This document shows positions 1 to 7,803 of a stretch of 34,737 bases of DNA, in pieces. The notes beneath the pieces are model-generated. The model saw only the letters and a list, made by a program, of their open reading frames with translations, made no database searches and was not told where the DNA came from. Source of the DNA: an uncultured Saprospiraceae bacterium (GTDB taxonomy: Bacteria > Bacteroidota > Bacteroidia > Chitinophagales > Saprospiraceae). Location: positions 1 to 34,737 of the forward strand of contig CALDYY010000040.1 in the NCBI GenBank assembly GCA_937944245.1, in the 5' to 3' direction. The position numbers were made by a program, and so were the translations under genes. Every line of letters begins with the position of its first letter. Within the stretch, counting starts at the first letter, position 1.

Positions 1-1
1 G

Positions 2-730
2 TTGCGTATCAACTCGCCGGGAGGTAGTGCTGTAGCATCTGAAAATATCTGGAATAGCTTGAAACAACTTAGCAATTCTGGTAAACCTATTATTGTTTCT
101 ATGGGTGATGTTGTTGCTTCTGGAGGCTACTACTTATCGGCAGCTGGGGATTACATTCTAGCAGAACCTACCACTATCACTGGGTCTATAGGTGTGGTAA
201 GACTTCGACCAAATACTTATGAATTAGAAAATGATAAACTAGGTATCACCTACGATACGATTCAAACAGGACAGTTTTCTACTGCATTTAATCTTTCTCT
301 TCCTATGTCAGCGCAGGAAAGACAATTTTTAGAGAACGATTCTAAAGTTTTTTATAATTTGTTTTTGAAGCGAGTAGCGGATGCCAGAAAAATGCCTATT
401 GACGAGGTGCATGAAATAGCACAAGGTAGAATTTGGACTGCTGATAAGGCTAAAGCTATTGGCTTAGTGGATAGTATTGGACATTTGACAGATGCTATAA
501 ATATTGCTGCGGAAAGAGCAGGATTAACAGCATACAACATAAAGGAATATCCAACGGTGAAAGACCCAATTACTCAAATCATTGAAAGTATATTCAATAC
601 CGATAAATCAGTAGAACAGGCACTGAAAAATGAATTAGGCGAGTGGTATCAACACTTTAAATTCTTGAAGCAAGCTACTCAATATCAGGGTGTTCAAATG
701 ATTATGCCTTTTCAAATTGAGGTGAGATAA
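2..730 (+). CDS. sppA: Signal peptide peptidase SppA, C-terminal part (cut by window edge)
   Basis: This is the C-terminal catalytic half of a family S49 protease, a membrane-anchored enzyme that degrades leftover signal peptides. The visible 242 residues begin inside the fold at the RINSPGG motif. They contain the nucleophile motif ASGGYY, with Ser at about residue 40 of the visible part, followed by the TGSIGV segment. In 67-kDa SppA enzymes the catalytic lysine lies in the N-terminal half, which is outside the window. The TTG at position 2 is an internal Leu codon, not a start. The reading frame is open to its TAA and shows no damage, so the truncation comes from the window boundary. A strong stem-loop follows within 6 bases. 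The family call is firm; the full length cannot be judged. Confidence 0.93.
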   Translation: MRINSPGGSAVASENIWNSLKQLSNSGKPIIVSMGDVVASGGYYLSAAGDYILAEPTTITGSIGVVRLRPNTYELENDKLGITYDTIQTGQFSTAFNLSLPMSAQERQFLENDSKVFYNLFLKRVADARKMPIDEVHEIAQGRIWTADKAKAIGLVDSIGHLTDAINIAAERAGLTAYNIKEYPTVKDPITQIIESIFNTDKSVEQALKNELGEWYQHFKFLKQATQYQGVQMIMPFQIEVR

Positions 731-735
731 TTACA

Positions 736-779
736 AAGAAAAAGCAATAACAGAAAAAAGCCTGTTATTACTTTTTCTT
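736..779. terminator. Bidirectional Rho-independent terminator between sppA and the SusD gene
   Basis: Arms 736-753 and 762-779 pair over 17 of 18 positions (one A/C mismatch) around an 8-base loop. The outer part of the stem is A-rich on the left and T-rich on the right, so the hairpin gives a U-tract on either strand. It sits between the convergent sppA (plus) and SusD (minus) genes and can serve both. Confidence 0.75.
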
Positions 780-800
780 GTGAAAACCTATAAATTTATT

Positions 801-2261
801 TTACTTCTTTTCCCACCACAATCTTGTTGTAATTTCATCAACACCTTGACGAGCAATTACAGCGTTGTAGTTTTCTGCGTTCAATGCTTTTTCTTTACTT
901 GGATACAAGAAACGGCTAGGATATACTGGAAAGAAAGCATCAGGACCAGGCTTGATAGTTGAAGGAAACTTAGTGCGCTTAAATTCAAAAAATCCTTGAT
1001 AATCAGTATAGAATAATGTCAAGTATTTTTGGTTGGCAATAGTTTCTAACTTACCATCATACGCAACGCCATTGCGGGTCAAATAGTCTGCTGGCATCTG
1101 TACATTCCAGTGCTCGAAAGCAGCTTTTACACCGGACTCATATTGTGTTTTGGCATCTATGTTAATCCAACCTCTTTGAGCAGCTTCCGCCAATATGAAG
1201 GCTACTTCCGAGTAGAGCATCATACGTCCTAAGTTAGCATTAGGCTGGAAGAAGAAAAAGTTAATATTGAATTTGGATAAAAATGCATCGCCACCTTTAT
1301 AAGAATATGCAGGACCATCCACAATACCATTTTGCATGCCTGCAATTTGCGGATTACCCGCCTCAACAGATGCTGCTGTTGGGTCAGCCCAAAACTCTAA
1401 ACGCGGGTCATTAAATTTTCTTAACAAATTTTCTACTGTTTCAGCAATGCGGTATTCATTGTATGAACCTACTCGGTAAACAGATTCTTGAGAAATAGGA
1501 TGCGCATTAGGCAATGATGCTAAGAACTTTATCGCAGCATCGTCTGCTTTTGACTGCATTATAGGAAATTGAGTTGGGTTGTTTACCATTTCAGCAATTA
1601 CAGCGGATGCCAAAGATGGTTTTACTTCACTCAAACGCATGGCTACACGCAAACGCAGAGAGTTAGCAAACTTTCTCCACTTCGTCAAATCACCACTGAA
1701 TAATAAGTCTCCTTTAATTCGTGGTAAATTGCTGCTGCTCAGCAAATCGTTAGCTACTTTTAATTCTGCTAATAAACCATCGTAAATTTTTTCTTGTGCA
1801 TCATAAACTGGCGTAAAGATACCATCATTAGCTCGGCCCGCTTCTGTGTAAGGAATATCGCCGTAAACATCTGTTAGTATTTGCACCATCCATGCTTGTA
1901 GAATTTTGGAAACAGCTTTATAGCTGTTGTTACTTGTTCTATCTGCAATATCTTCCAGTACTTTTGCATCGCGGATGGATAAAAAATAAGTATTCCAAGT
2001 ACCCGCTTGGTCTCCCCAAGCAAATAAGTCAAATTCAGTGAATACAATGCGTGCGCTATATTGCGCCATCAAGTTACCTTCACTCCAAGCATCGCTCACA
2101 GCTCTTCTAATAGTTGTTCTTTGAATATTAGTGAGCAGTAATTCTGGGTTTCTATCAATGTTTAAAGCAATGTCTGGATTTTCATTGCTTACCTCAAACT
2201 TATCGCAACCTGTAAATAATAAGGTGAAAATGGCTAACGTAATTAAAAAGATATTTTTCAT
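801..2261 (-). CDS. SusD/RagB-family nutrient-binding outer-membrane lipoprotein (SusD-like_2 type)
   Basis: This is the surface lipoprotein partner of the SusC channel at 2328-5663, a lid that captures nutrients for TonB-dependent import. I place the start at 2261. From there the protein opens with a Lys, a hydrophobic stretch and a lipobox ending LFTGC (Cys19), a classic lipoprotein signal; the longer open frame adds 16 residues that would bury that signal. The 486-residue length and the helical N-terminal repeats (NPELLLTN, DAWSEGNLMAQYSA) fit the SusD-like_2 subgroup more than classic starch SusD. It ends in a TAA just before the shared terminator. It lies 66 bases downstream of the susC stop, with an intercistronic hairpin between. 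The substrate is unknown because no hydrolase or peptidase is adjacent. Confidence 0.88.
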   Translation of the reverse strand: MKNIFLITLAIFTLLFTGCDKFEVSNENPDIALNIDRNPELLLTNIQRTTIRRAVSDAWSEGNLMAQYSARIVFTEFDLFAWGDQAGTWNTYFLSIRDAKVLEDIADRTSNNSYKAVSKILQAWMVQILTDVYGDIPYTEAGRANDGIFTPVYDAQEKIYDGLLAELKVANDLLSSSNLPRIKGDLLFSGDLTKWRKFANSLRLRVAMRLSEVKPSLASAVIAEMVNNPTQFPIMQSKADDAAIKFLASLPNAHPISQESVYRVGSYNEYRIAETVENLLRKFNDPRLEFWADPTAASVEAGNPQIAGMQNGIVDGPAYSYKGGDAFLSKFNINFFFFQPNANLGRMMLYSEVAFILAEAAQRGWINIDAKTQYESGVKAAFEHWNVQMPADYLTRNGVAYDGKLETIANQKYLTLFYTDYQGFFEFKRTKFPSTIKPGPDAFFPVYPSRFLYPSKEKALNAENYNAVIARQGVDEITTRLWWEKK

Positions 2262-2282
2262 TATATTATTTTTTGTTTGATA

Positions 2283-2306
2283 AAGATGGCTTTGTCTGAC
2301 CATCTT
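2283..2306 (-). other. Intercistronic stem-loop between susC-like and susD-like genes
   Basis: A perfect 7-bp inverted repeat (AAGATGG at 2283-2289, CCATCTT at 2300-2306) has a 10-base loop. It lies 22 bases after the susC stop and about 20 bases before the susD start. On the mRNA it could set the ratio of the two products by partial termination, mRNA processing or 3' protection of susC. It has no long U-tract, so it is unlikely to be a full terminator. Confidence 0.4.
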
Positions 2307-2327
2307 CATCCTTCGATTTTTTAATAA

Positions 2328-5300
2328 TTAAAATTTAAGATTTACAGAGAATCCTATGCTGCGTGTAGATGGCACTGTTGCATCTTCTACACCAGGTACA
2401 AAGCGACCACCACCGAATGACAACAATTCTGGATCACCATGATTGAATTCTTTTGCCCATAACCAAAGATTAGTACCGATTAAAGAAACAGACAAACCAC
2501 CAATTTTTGAATTTTGCAACATTTTTGGAGAAAAGCTATAAGTCAATTTAGCTTCTCGTAATTTGATGAATGTGGCATCATACAAACCCTCTGTTTCATT
2601 TTGACGGCGGTAGCGATTATTGTGGTAAGCATTAGCAGGCACAACAACATTATTGCGCTCATAACCAACCACTTTACCAGAAGCGTCAAATACTTCTTTT
2701 ACACCAGCACCGATAATACCATTAGTTCTAGTTTGACCTGTTGCTTCGTCCACATAAGTGATGCCTGAATCAAAAATGCCAGGATGCGGTCCGCCAAACT
2801 CTGGTTCGCGACCCCAAAGTGTTTCTACAACGTTACCAGCAGTTGCCGCAATCAGGCGTGTTCTTGAAAGTAATTCACCGCCTTGTCTCCAATCAAATAA
2901 AAAGTTCAAAGAGAATCCCTTGTAAGAAATATCATTCAACCAACCTAAAGTAAAGTCAGGATTAAAGTTACCAATTGGGCGAAGGGTGTTGTCTTGTTGT
3001 ACCAAACCATTTCTGAAGATTACTTCACCAAAGAATGGGCTATTGGGGTCTTCTACTTTTTTCAAACCTGTTCCCCACATATCTCCCACTTGACCACCTA
3101 CTGCTGCTACAAGCGTAATGGAGTTATCTCCATAAACATATTGGTCAACTCCTTTTGGTAGTTCTAGGATTTCACTTCTATTCAAACCAAAGTTAAACAT
3201 GGTGTTCCAAGATAAACCAGACTGCATTTTTACTGGCGTTGCATTTAACATCAACTCTAAACCTTGATTCATGATTTTACCAGCATTAATGATCCTTGAA
3301 GTTCTGCCTGTACTATTAGGCAGTTCTATTGCTAAAATTTGGTTTTCAGAAACTGAACGATAGTAAGTAGCATCCAAACCAATGCGATTCTTGAATAAAC
3401 GAACATCAGCACCTACTTCATAAGAAGTCTGGATTTCAGGCTTCAAATCAAAGTTTGGCAAGGTGTTAGAAGGACCTGCTACTGCAAAGTTCCCCACAGG
3501 TTGACCAAAGAAGAATGGGTCATTCAAACGAAAAGGGTCGGTATCATTACCAACTTGCGCCCAACCTAAACGTAGCTTAGCAAAGGATAAAGCACTGTTG
3601 GAGGGTAGGTTTAGTAAATCAGAAACAATAGCACTTAAAGACACAGATGGGTAGAAGTAAGAATTATTGTTTTCAGGTAGAGTAGAAGACCAATCGTTTC
3701 GACCGGTGATGTCCAAATAAATTAAACTTTTCCACCCAATTTGTGCAAAGCCATAAAGAGAGTTAATTTGACGCTCAGGACGGTCAATGCGCTGCACCAA
3801 AGGACCATCTGCGTTGGTGAAAGAGTAAATACCTGGCAATAACAACTTGTTAGTCATTAATGAGTTGAAGTGGTTGTACTGCGTCATTTTGTTACCACCA
3901 AAGTTAGCACTAACGTACCAATCGCTATTCATTTGCTTGTTGTAGCTCAACAAGAAATCAAGGTTAGTTTCGTTGAAGTTAATTTTGTCTTCCCGATATT
4001 GACCGTTAGGGAAACGCTGTGTGGAAAATGCACGTTTAATGAAACGGTATTCAGAGAAGAAATCGCGTCCACCTCTCACTAAGAAACTAAGGTCATCTGT
4101 AATTTTATAAGTTGCGGAAAGATTGCCCACAATACGATCCTTTTGAATGCCATTTGTGTTTTCAAACATTGTGAAATATGGATTATCGTGGTAGTTGTAG
4201 TTGTAGTTGAATTGCTGAAAACCTTCTAATCCTTTCTGCCAGTAGTCGCGCAGACTGTTTGTACTTACGTTCTGTCCCCACCAGATAAATAAATACATCA
4301 CAGACTCTGTACCATAGCCGTTAACGTGGCGATTATCGGAATCTGTGCGGATATAATTCACTTTTGAAGATACTTTTAAACGGTCGGAGAGGTTATAGTC
4401 GCCACTGAAAGAAACTGTATTTCTTCTTAAATCAGTGTTAGGTACAATACCTGTATTGTCTAAATTAGAGTAAGAAATACGGAAGTTCGCTTTATCATTA
4501 GCCCCGAAGAATGAAATATTGTTCATCAGCGTTCTACCAGTTTCCATAAATTCTTTTGCCGGATTGCCTCCATATACAAAAGGAGTTGGTGTAATTGTTC
4601 CACGACGTGCTAAATCCACACCTGAAGGACCAAGTATATAATTTAAACCATGGACATCACCGCCTCTAAAGCCGTTGGAAGTAGGTGAGTCGTGTTGAGG
4701 AATTAACTGACCTGTCATGCGAGGACCCCAAGATTCATCCACACCATCAAATGTACCTCTCCCATAACCATCTAGGAAGGAGAACTGGAAGTTTGAACCC
4801 TGTCCATAAACACCTTGATATTCAGGAACTTTTAAAGCTGTTTCAAATGTTGTTTTAGAACTTACTTCTACACCAATTCCTTTTTTCCCTTTACCAGATT
4901 TTGTGGTAATGATAATCGCACCATTAGCTGCGCGAGAACCATAAAGTGCTGTTGCATTTGCTCCTTTCAAAATAGACAAAGATTCGATATCGTCTGGGTT
5001 GATTTCTCCTGCACCATTACCAAAGTCAATATTCATGTTACTGGCTCCACCTAAGGTGTTGGTACGTGTATCTGTGGTGTTGTTGATAGGTACACCATCT
5101 ACGACAAAAAGAGGCTGGTTGCTACCGCTTAGAGAAGAGTAACCACGAATTACAACAGAGACAGATTGACCAGGACCAGTACCATTTGCTACCACTTGTA
5201 CTCCTGCGGCACGACCAGCTAGGGTACTTACTAAGTTGGTACTAGTTGATTGAGCCACCGCATCACCGCTCACCTGTTGCAAAGCATAACCTAACGATTT

Positions 5301-5663
5301 TTCGTCGCGCGTAATGTTCAAGGCAGTTACCACAGCTTCTTGTAGCATAACCCCTTCCGTCATAGTAACATTGATTTCTTTACGGTTGCTCACAGCTATT
5401 TCTTCAGTGGTATAACCGACGAAAGAAAAAACAAGAATGCTGTTTTCATTAGGAACTACAATTTCATAGCTTCCATCAATGTCAGCAACTGTTCCAGTAG
5501 TTGTTCCTTTAACCGAGATGTTTACTCCGATGACAGGTTGGTTAGCAATATCAGTAACTATACCGCGTACTGTTTGCTGTCCAATTGCTTGGAGACTTGC
5601 TAGCGATAAAAAAACAATGGAAAGTAAAAGGCGTAAGCCTTGCACATGTTGTACAAGTTTCAT
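2328..5663 (-). CDS. SusC/RagA-family TonB-linked outer-membrane channel
   Basis: This 1111-residue protein is a TonB-dependent transporter that forms the barrel of a SusCD import complex. In order it has a signal peptide (about 1-29, ending in an AIGQ-type cleavage region), a carboxypeptidase-regulatory-like beta-sandwich (VRGIVTD to about 105), a TonB-box-like EAVVTALN segment near 110, a plug domain with the SusC hallmarks VIRGYSS and PLFVVDGVP, and a long 22-strand-type barrel ending in an aromatic-rich strand (GFSVNLKF). Length and domain order are normal and no interruption is visible. It is transcribed toward the SusD gene. Neither an anti-sigma/ECF pair nor carbohydrate- or peptide-degrading enzymes lie nearby, so the cargo cannot be inferred. 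Confidence 0.95.
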   Translation of the reverse strand: MKLVQHVQGLRLLLSIVFLSLASLQAIGQQTVRGIVTDIANQPVIGVNISVKGTTTGTVADIDGSYEIVVPNENSILVFSFVGYTTEEIAVSNRKEINVTMTEGVMLQEAVVTALNITRDEKSLGYALQQVSGDAVAQSTSTNLVSTLAGRAAGVQVVANGTGPGQSVSVVIRGYSSLSGSNQPLFVVDGVPINNTTDTRTNTLGGASNMNIDFGNGAGEINPDDIESLSILKGANATALYGSRAANGAIIITTKSGKGKKGIGVEVSSKTTFETALKVPEYQGVYGQGSNFQFSFLDGYGRGTFDGVDESWGPRMTGQLIPQHDSPTSNGFRGGDVHGLNYILGPSGVDLARRGTITPTPFVYGGNPAKEFMETGRTLMNNISFFGANDKANFRISYSNLDNTGIVPNTDLRRNTVSFSGDYNLSDRLKVSSKVNYIRTDSDNRHVNGYGTESVMYLFIWWGQNVSTNSLRDYWQKGLEGFQQFNYNYNYHDNPYFTMFENTNGIQKDRIVGNLSATYKITDDLSFLVRGGRDFFSEYRFIKRAFSTQRFPNGQYREDKINFNETNLDFLLSYNKQMNSDWYVSANFGGNKMTQYNHFNSLMTNKLLLPGIYSFTNADGPLVQRIDRPERQINSLYGFAQIGWKSLIYLDITGRNDWSSTLPENNNSYFYPSVSLSAIVSDLLNLPSNSALSFAKLRLGWAQVGNDTDPFRLNDPFFFGQPVGNFAVAGPSNTLPNFDLKPEIQTSYEVGADVRLFKNRIGLDATYYRSVSENQILAIELPNSTGRTSRIINAGKIMNQGLELMLNATPVKMQSGLSWNTMFNFGLNRSEILELPKGVDQYVYGDNSITLVAAVGGQVGDMWGTGLKKVEDPNSPFFGEVIFRNGLVQQDNTLRPIGNFNPDFTLGWLNDISYKGFSLNFLFDWRQGGELLSRTRLIAATAGNVVETLWGREPEFGGPHPGIFDSGITYVDEATGQTRTNGIIGAGVKEVFDASGKVVGYERNNVVVPANAYHNNRYRRQNETEGLYDATFIKLREAKLTYSFSPKMLQNSKIGGLSVSLIGTNLWLWAKEFNHGDPELLSFGGGRFVPGVEDATVPSTRSIGFSVNLKF

Positions 5664-5699
5664 AGATTTGGATAGTTTAATTAATAATTAATCATTTTG

Positions 5700-5726
5700 C
5701 CGAGGCTGGAGTAATTCCAGTTTCGG
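5700..5726 (-). promoter_or_regulatory. Hairpin in the 5' leader of the susC-like mRNA
   Basis: Arms 5700-5710 and 5716-5726 form a stem around a 5-base loop. On the minus-strand RNA it pairs 4 bp, a 2x2 internal loop and 5 bp; on the plus strand the internal loop becomes two G-U pairs. It lies 37 bases upstream of the susC start. A weak -7-like CAACTTTG (minus, 5745-5738; one mismatch to TAnnTTTG) would put the hairpin close to the 5' end of the mRNA, where it may stabilise the transcript. The rest of the 254-base gap to the kinase gene is very AT-rich with no other clear element. Confidence 0.35.
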
Positions 5727-5898
5727 TTTTAATCTCACAAAGTTGGAGATTATTTAAGTTAATATATCGAATGCAATATTAACTTTTTGTTAAGAAAATA
5801 AATAGTATAAGTAGTTAATTATCAGTTTTTTAAATAAAAAAAAATACTTTAATATTAGTTATTTAGGTAAGCTGAAAATAAGCTATGTTTTTCTTAAA

Positions 5899-5917
5899 GC
5901 ATTATATCTTGATATGC
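5899..5917 (-). terminator. Weak possible terminator after the PAS histidine kinase
   Basis: The palindrome ATATC-TT-GATAT (5904-5915), flanked by a partial GC clamp, lies immediately after the kinase stop codon. On the minus strand it is followed by a short T-rich stretch. The stem is short and AT-rich, so this is tentative. Confidence 0.25.
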
Positions 5918-7210
5918 TTAGTCAATCAACAAAGGCAGATGAATAGTAAAAGTAGTGCCTTTTCCTTCTTCACTCCTAAATTGAATGTTTCCACCTACTA
6001 AGTCAATATACCGTTTAACTATCGTTAAGCCTAATCCTGTTCCTTTAATGTTAATAGCATTTTTTGCACGAAAGAATCGGGTAAATAAATATTGTTGGTC
6101 TTCTTCAGGAATGCCCATGCCTTGGTCTTCTATCTCAAAAACAAGCCATTTGCCTGCTACATGGTTGCGGAAAAAGATAACTTTCCATTCTGGCGAATAT
6201 TTTATGGCATTAGAAAAAAGGTTGTAAAGAATATTTTTCAAAGTTCGCTCGTCGAGTAGCACTTCTATATCTTCTTTAAGTTGTTGATGTTCAATTTTTT
6301 GTCCTTCTTTCAATAAGCCTTCCATCTCATCTACTATTTGGACACAAAAGGCATTCCAGAAAAATACAGTTGGGTTTAGTTCTACTTTACCTTCTTCCAA
6401 TTTACTAAGGGATAAAAAGTCGTTAAGGATACCTGTTAAATTATTAACTGAGGATTTGATACGGTCAACATGCTTCTCTCTTTTGTCTTGTTGCTCCGTC
6501 TGGGTGTAACGACTTAGTAGCGCAGCAGAAGAAAGAATAGTGCTTAGAGGGGTGCGAAATTCATGTGAAGCCATAGAGACAAATCTTGATTTTAACTCGC
6601 CTAACTCGCGTTCTTTTTCATAAGCCTTTCGTAATTCTTTTTGCTGATGGCGTAGGGTTGCTTCTACCAATTCACGTTCCTTCACTTGATTGGCTAACTG
6701 TTTATTGGTTTGTAGCATTTTATTCACTACTCTAGAGAGTTCTTCTGTTCTCTGGTTAACTTGTGCTTCCAATTTGGTGTTGAAGTCTATCAGTTTTTCT
6801 TGAGCTGCTTTTAGATCAGTCACATCGTGAATAAAACCTGTGAATAATTTTCTACTATTCAGTTTTACCTCACTGACACTCAATCGAAAGGGGAAAACAC
6901 TACCATCCTTTCGCTTGCCCATAACTTCTCTACCAATACCAATAATTTTCTTTTTACCTGTTTTTTTGTAATTGTCTAAATAAGTGTCGTGTTCTCCTTG
7001 ATAAGGTTCTGGCATGAGCATACTAATGTTGTTGCCAATCACTTCAGCAGGGGGGTAATCGAACTGCCTAGCAGCGGCAGGGTTAATGGCTTCTACTATA
7101 CCTCGTTCGCAGATAACCAGAATGCCATCAATCGCATCTTGAAAAATAGATTGTAAAAGGTCATAAATTTCTTGAGGGTTTGATTCGGTAAATAATTTAT
7201 CCACGTCCAT
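5918..7210 (-). CDS. Soluble PAS-domain sensor histidine kinase with a FixL-like haem-pocket PAS
   Basis: This 430-residue cytoplasmic kinase has no membrane segment. A PAS domain spans about 20-133, a coiled coil about 134-205, a HisKA domain carries the phospho-acceptor His216 in SHEFRTPL, and a HATPase domain shows the N box (NLFSNAIKY), G1 box (DQGMGIP) and G2 box (GTGLGL). The PAS contains PEPY..EHDTY and IIGIGR. Aligned from memory to Bradyrhizobium FixL, His74 falls on haem ligand His200, Arg94 on Arg220, Ile89 on Ile215, Leu110 on Leu236 and Val112 on Ile238; Arg206 becomes Asn80. This suggests oxygen or gas sensing. The start at 7210 is preferred over an upstream Met that adds 21 hydrophobic, non-PAS residues. 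No response regulator is adjacent. It is divergent from the CBS/USP operon, a plausible target. Confidence 0.88.
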   Translation of the reverse strand: MDVDKLFTESNPQEIYDLLQSIFQDAIDGILVICERGIVEAINPAAARQFDYPPAEVIGNNISMLMPEPYQGEHDTYLDNYKKTGKKKIIGIGREVMGKRKDGSVFPFRLSVSEVKLNSRKLFTGFIHDVTDLKAAQEKLIDFNTKLEAQVNQRTEELSRVVNKMLQTNKQLANQVKERELVEATLRHQQKELRKAYEKERELGELKSRFVSMASHEFRTPLSTILSSAALLSRYTQTEQQDKREKHVDRIKSSVNNLTGILNDFLSLSKLEEGKVELNPTVFFWNAFCVQIVDEMEGLLKEGQKIEHQQLKEDIEVLLDERTLKNILYNLFSNAIKYSPEWKVIFFRNHVAGKWLVFEIEDQGMGIPEEDQQYLFTRFFRAKNAINIKGTGLGLTIVKRYIDLVGGNIQFRSEEGKGTTFTIHLPLLID

Positions 7211-7281
7211 TATTATTGAAACTTTTGCCAAATTGACAAAAAAATATGAGAATAGCGTACTGACGAAAATCATTTTAGTAT

Positions 7282-7295
7282 TTGATACCTATCAT
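7282..7295. promoter_or_regulatory. FNR/CRP-family-like operator (TTGAT-N4-ATCAT)
   Basis: TTGAT (7282-7286), four bases, then ATCAT (7291-7295) matches the FNR consensus TTGAT-N4-ATCAA at 9 of 10 positions. It lies in the divergent gap between the haem-PAS kinase and the CBS/USP operon, centred about 54 bases before the CBS start. A second small inverted repeat, CTGCA-TCT-TGCAG (7315-7327), lies 15 bases before that start. Whether this lineage has an FNR-type regulator with this specificity is not known from the window. Confidence 0.4.
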
Positions 7296-7342
7296 GTACT
7301 TTCATCTTAAATACCTGCATCTTGCAGTAAAATAAAAAAGTT

Positions 7343-7798
7343 ATGAATTTACTTATTCCCGTATCCAAATTAATGACTACCAACTTAATTACTGCAAGTG
7401 CCAATGACCCTCTATCTTTAGTAAAGAGTAAGTTTGAAGAGCATCGTATTCATCATCTATTGATTGCAGACTATAAAAAATTAGTAGGTATTATCAGTAA
7501 ATCTGACTTATTATATTTTCTTAGAGGTGTAAAAATAAATGATGTAAATGAACAATTTTTCAATGAATCCAGATTAGTACATTATACAGCTAAAGACATT
7601 ATGACTGAAAAAATGGCTACTATTAGTAGCGACGAGCCAATAAGAACAGCCATAGATGTGTTTAAGGAAAACTTATTTCATGCACTGCCCGTAGTGGATA
7701 ATGGTGAATTGGTAGGCATCATCACTACTCACGACATCATCAAAGCACTGACAGAAGAAGAAATTAGTCTAACGGATTACGAATTAGCTAAGTCTTAA
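7343..7798 (+). CDS. Tandem CBS-domain protein
   Basis: The 151-residue protein consists almost only of two CBS domains. The first spans about 8-65, starting at SKLMTTNLITA and including LVGIISKSDLL. The second spans about 84-140, starting at KDIMTEKMATI and including LVGIITTHDII. Paired CBS domains form a Bateman module that binds adenine nucleotides and reports energy state. Stand-alone pairs of this size act as small regulators; Hrp1 of Mycobacterium tuberculosis, induced by hypoxia, has the same architecture. It is the first gene of a plus-strand operon and its stop is 5 bases before the next start. The target partner is unknown; the adjacent stress proteins also include nucleotide-binding domains, so an energy-stress role is likely. 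Confidence 0.88.
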   Translation: MNLLIPVSKLMTTNLITASANDPLSLVKSKFEEHRIHHLLIADYKKLVGIISKSDLLYFLRGVKINDVNEQFFNESRLVHYTAKDIMTEKMATISSDEPIRTAIDVFKENLFHALPVVDNGELVGIITTHDIIKALTEEEISLTDYELAKS

Positions 7799-7803
7799 CA
7801 AAA

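Noticed and set aside
2-730. SppA as a complete short peptidase or a pseudogene
   Set aside because: The frame is open to the first base and begins inside a conserved motif, so it is cut by the window edge, not degraded.
5700-5730. Plus-strand Rho-independent terminator (fully paired stem plus TTTT)
   Set aside because: No plus-strand gene lies upstream to be terminated, since 801-5663 is coded on the minus strand, so the leader-hairpin reading is preferred.
7343-7798. CBS protein as a fragment of an IMP dehydrogenase or transporter
   Set aside because: It has its own start and stop, no flanking remnant of a catalytic or membrane domain, and the length of stand-alone CBS pairs.
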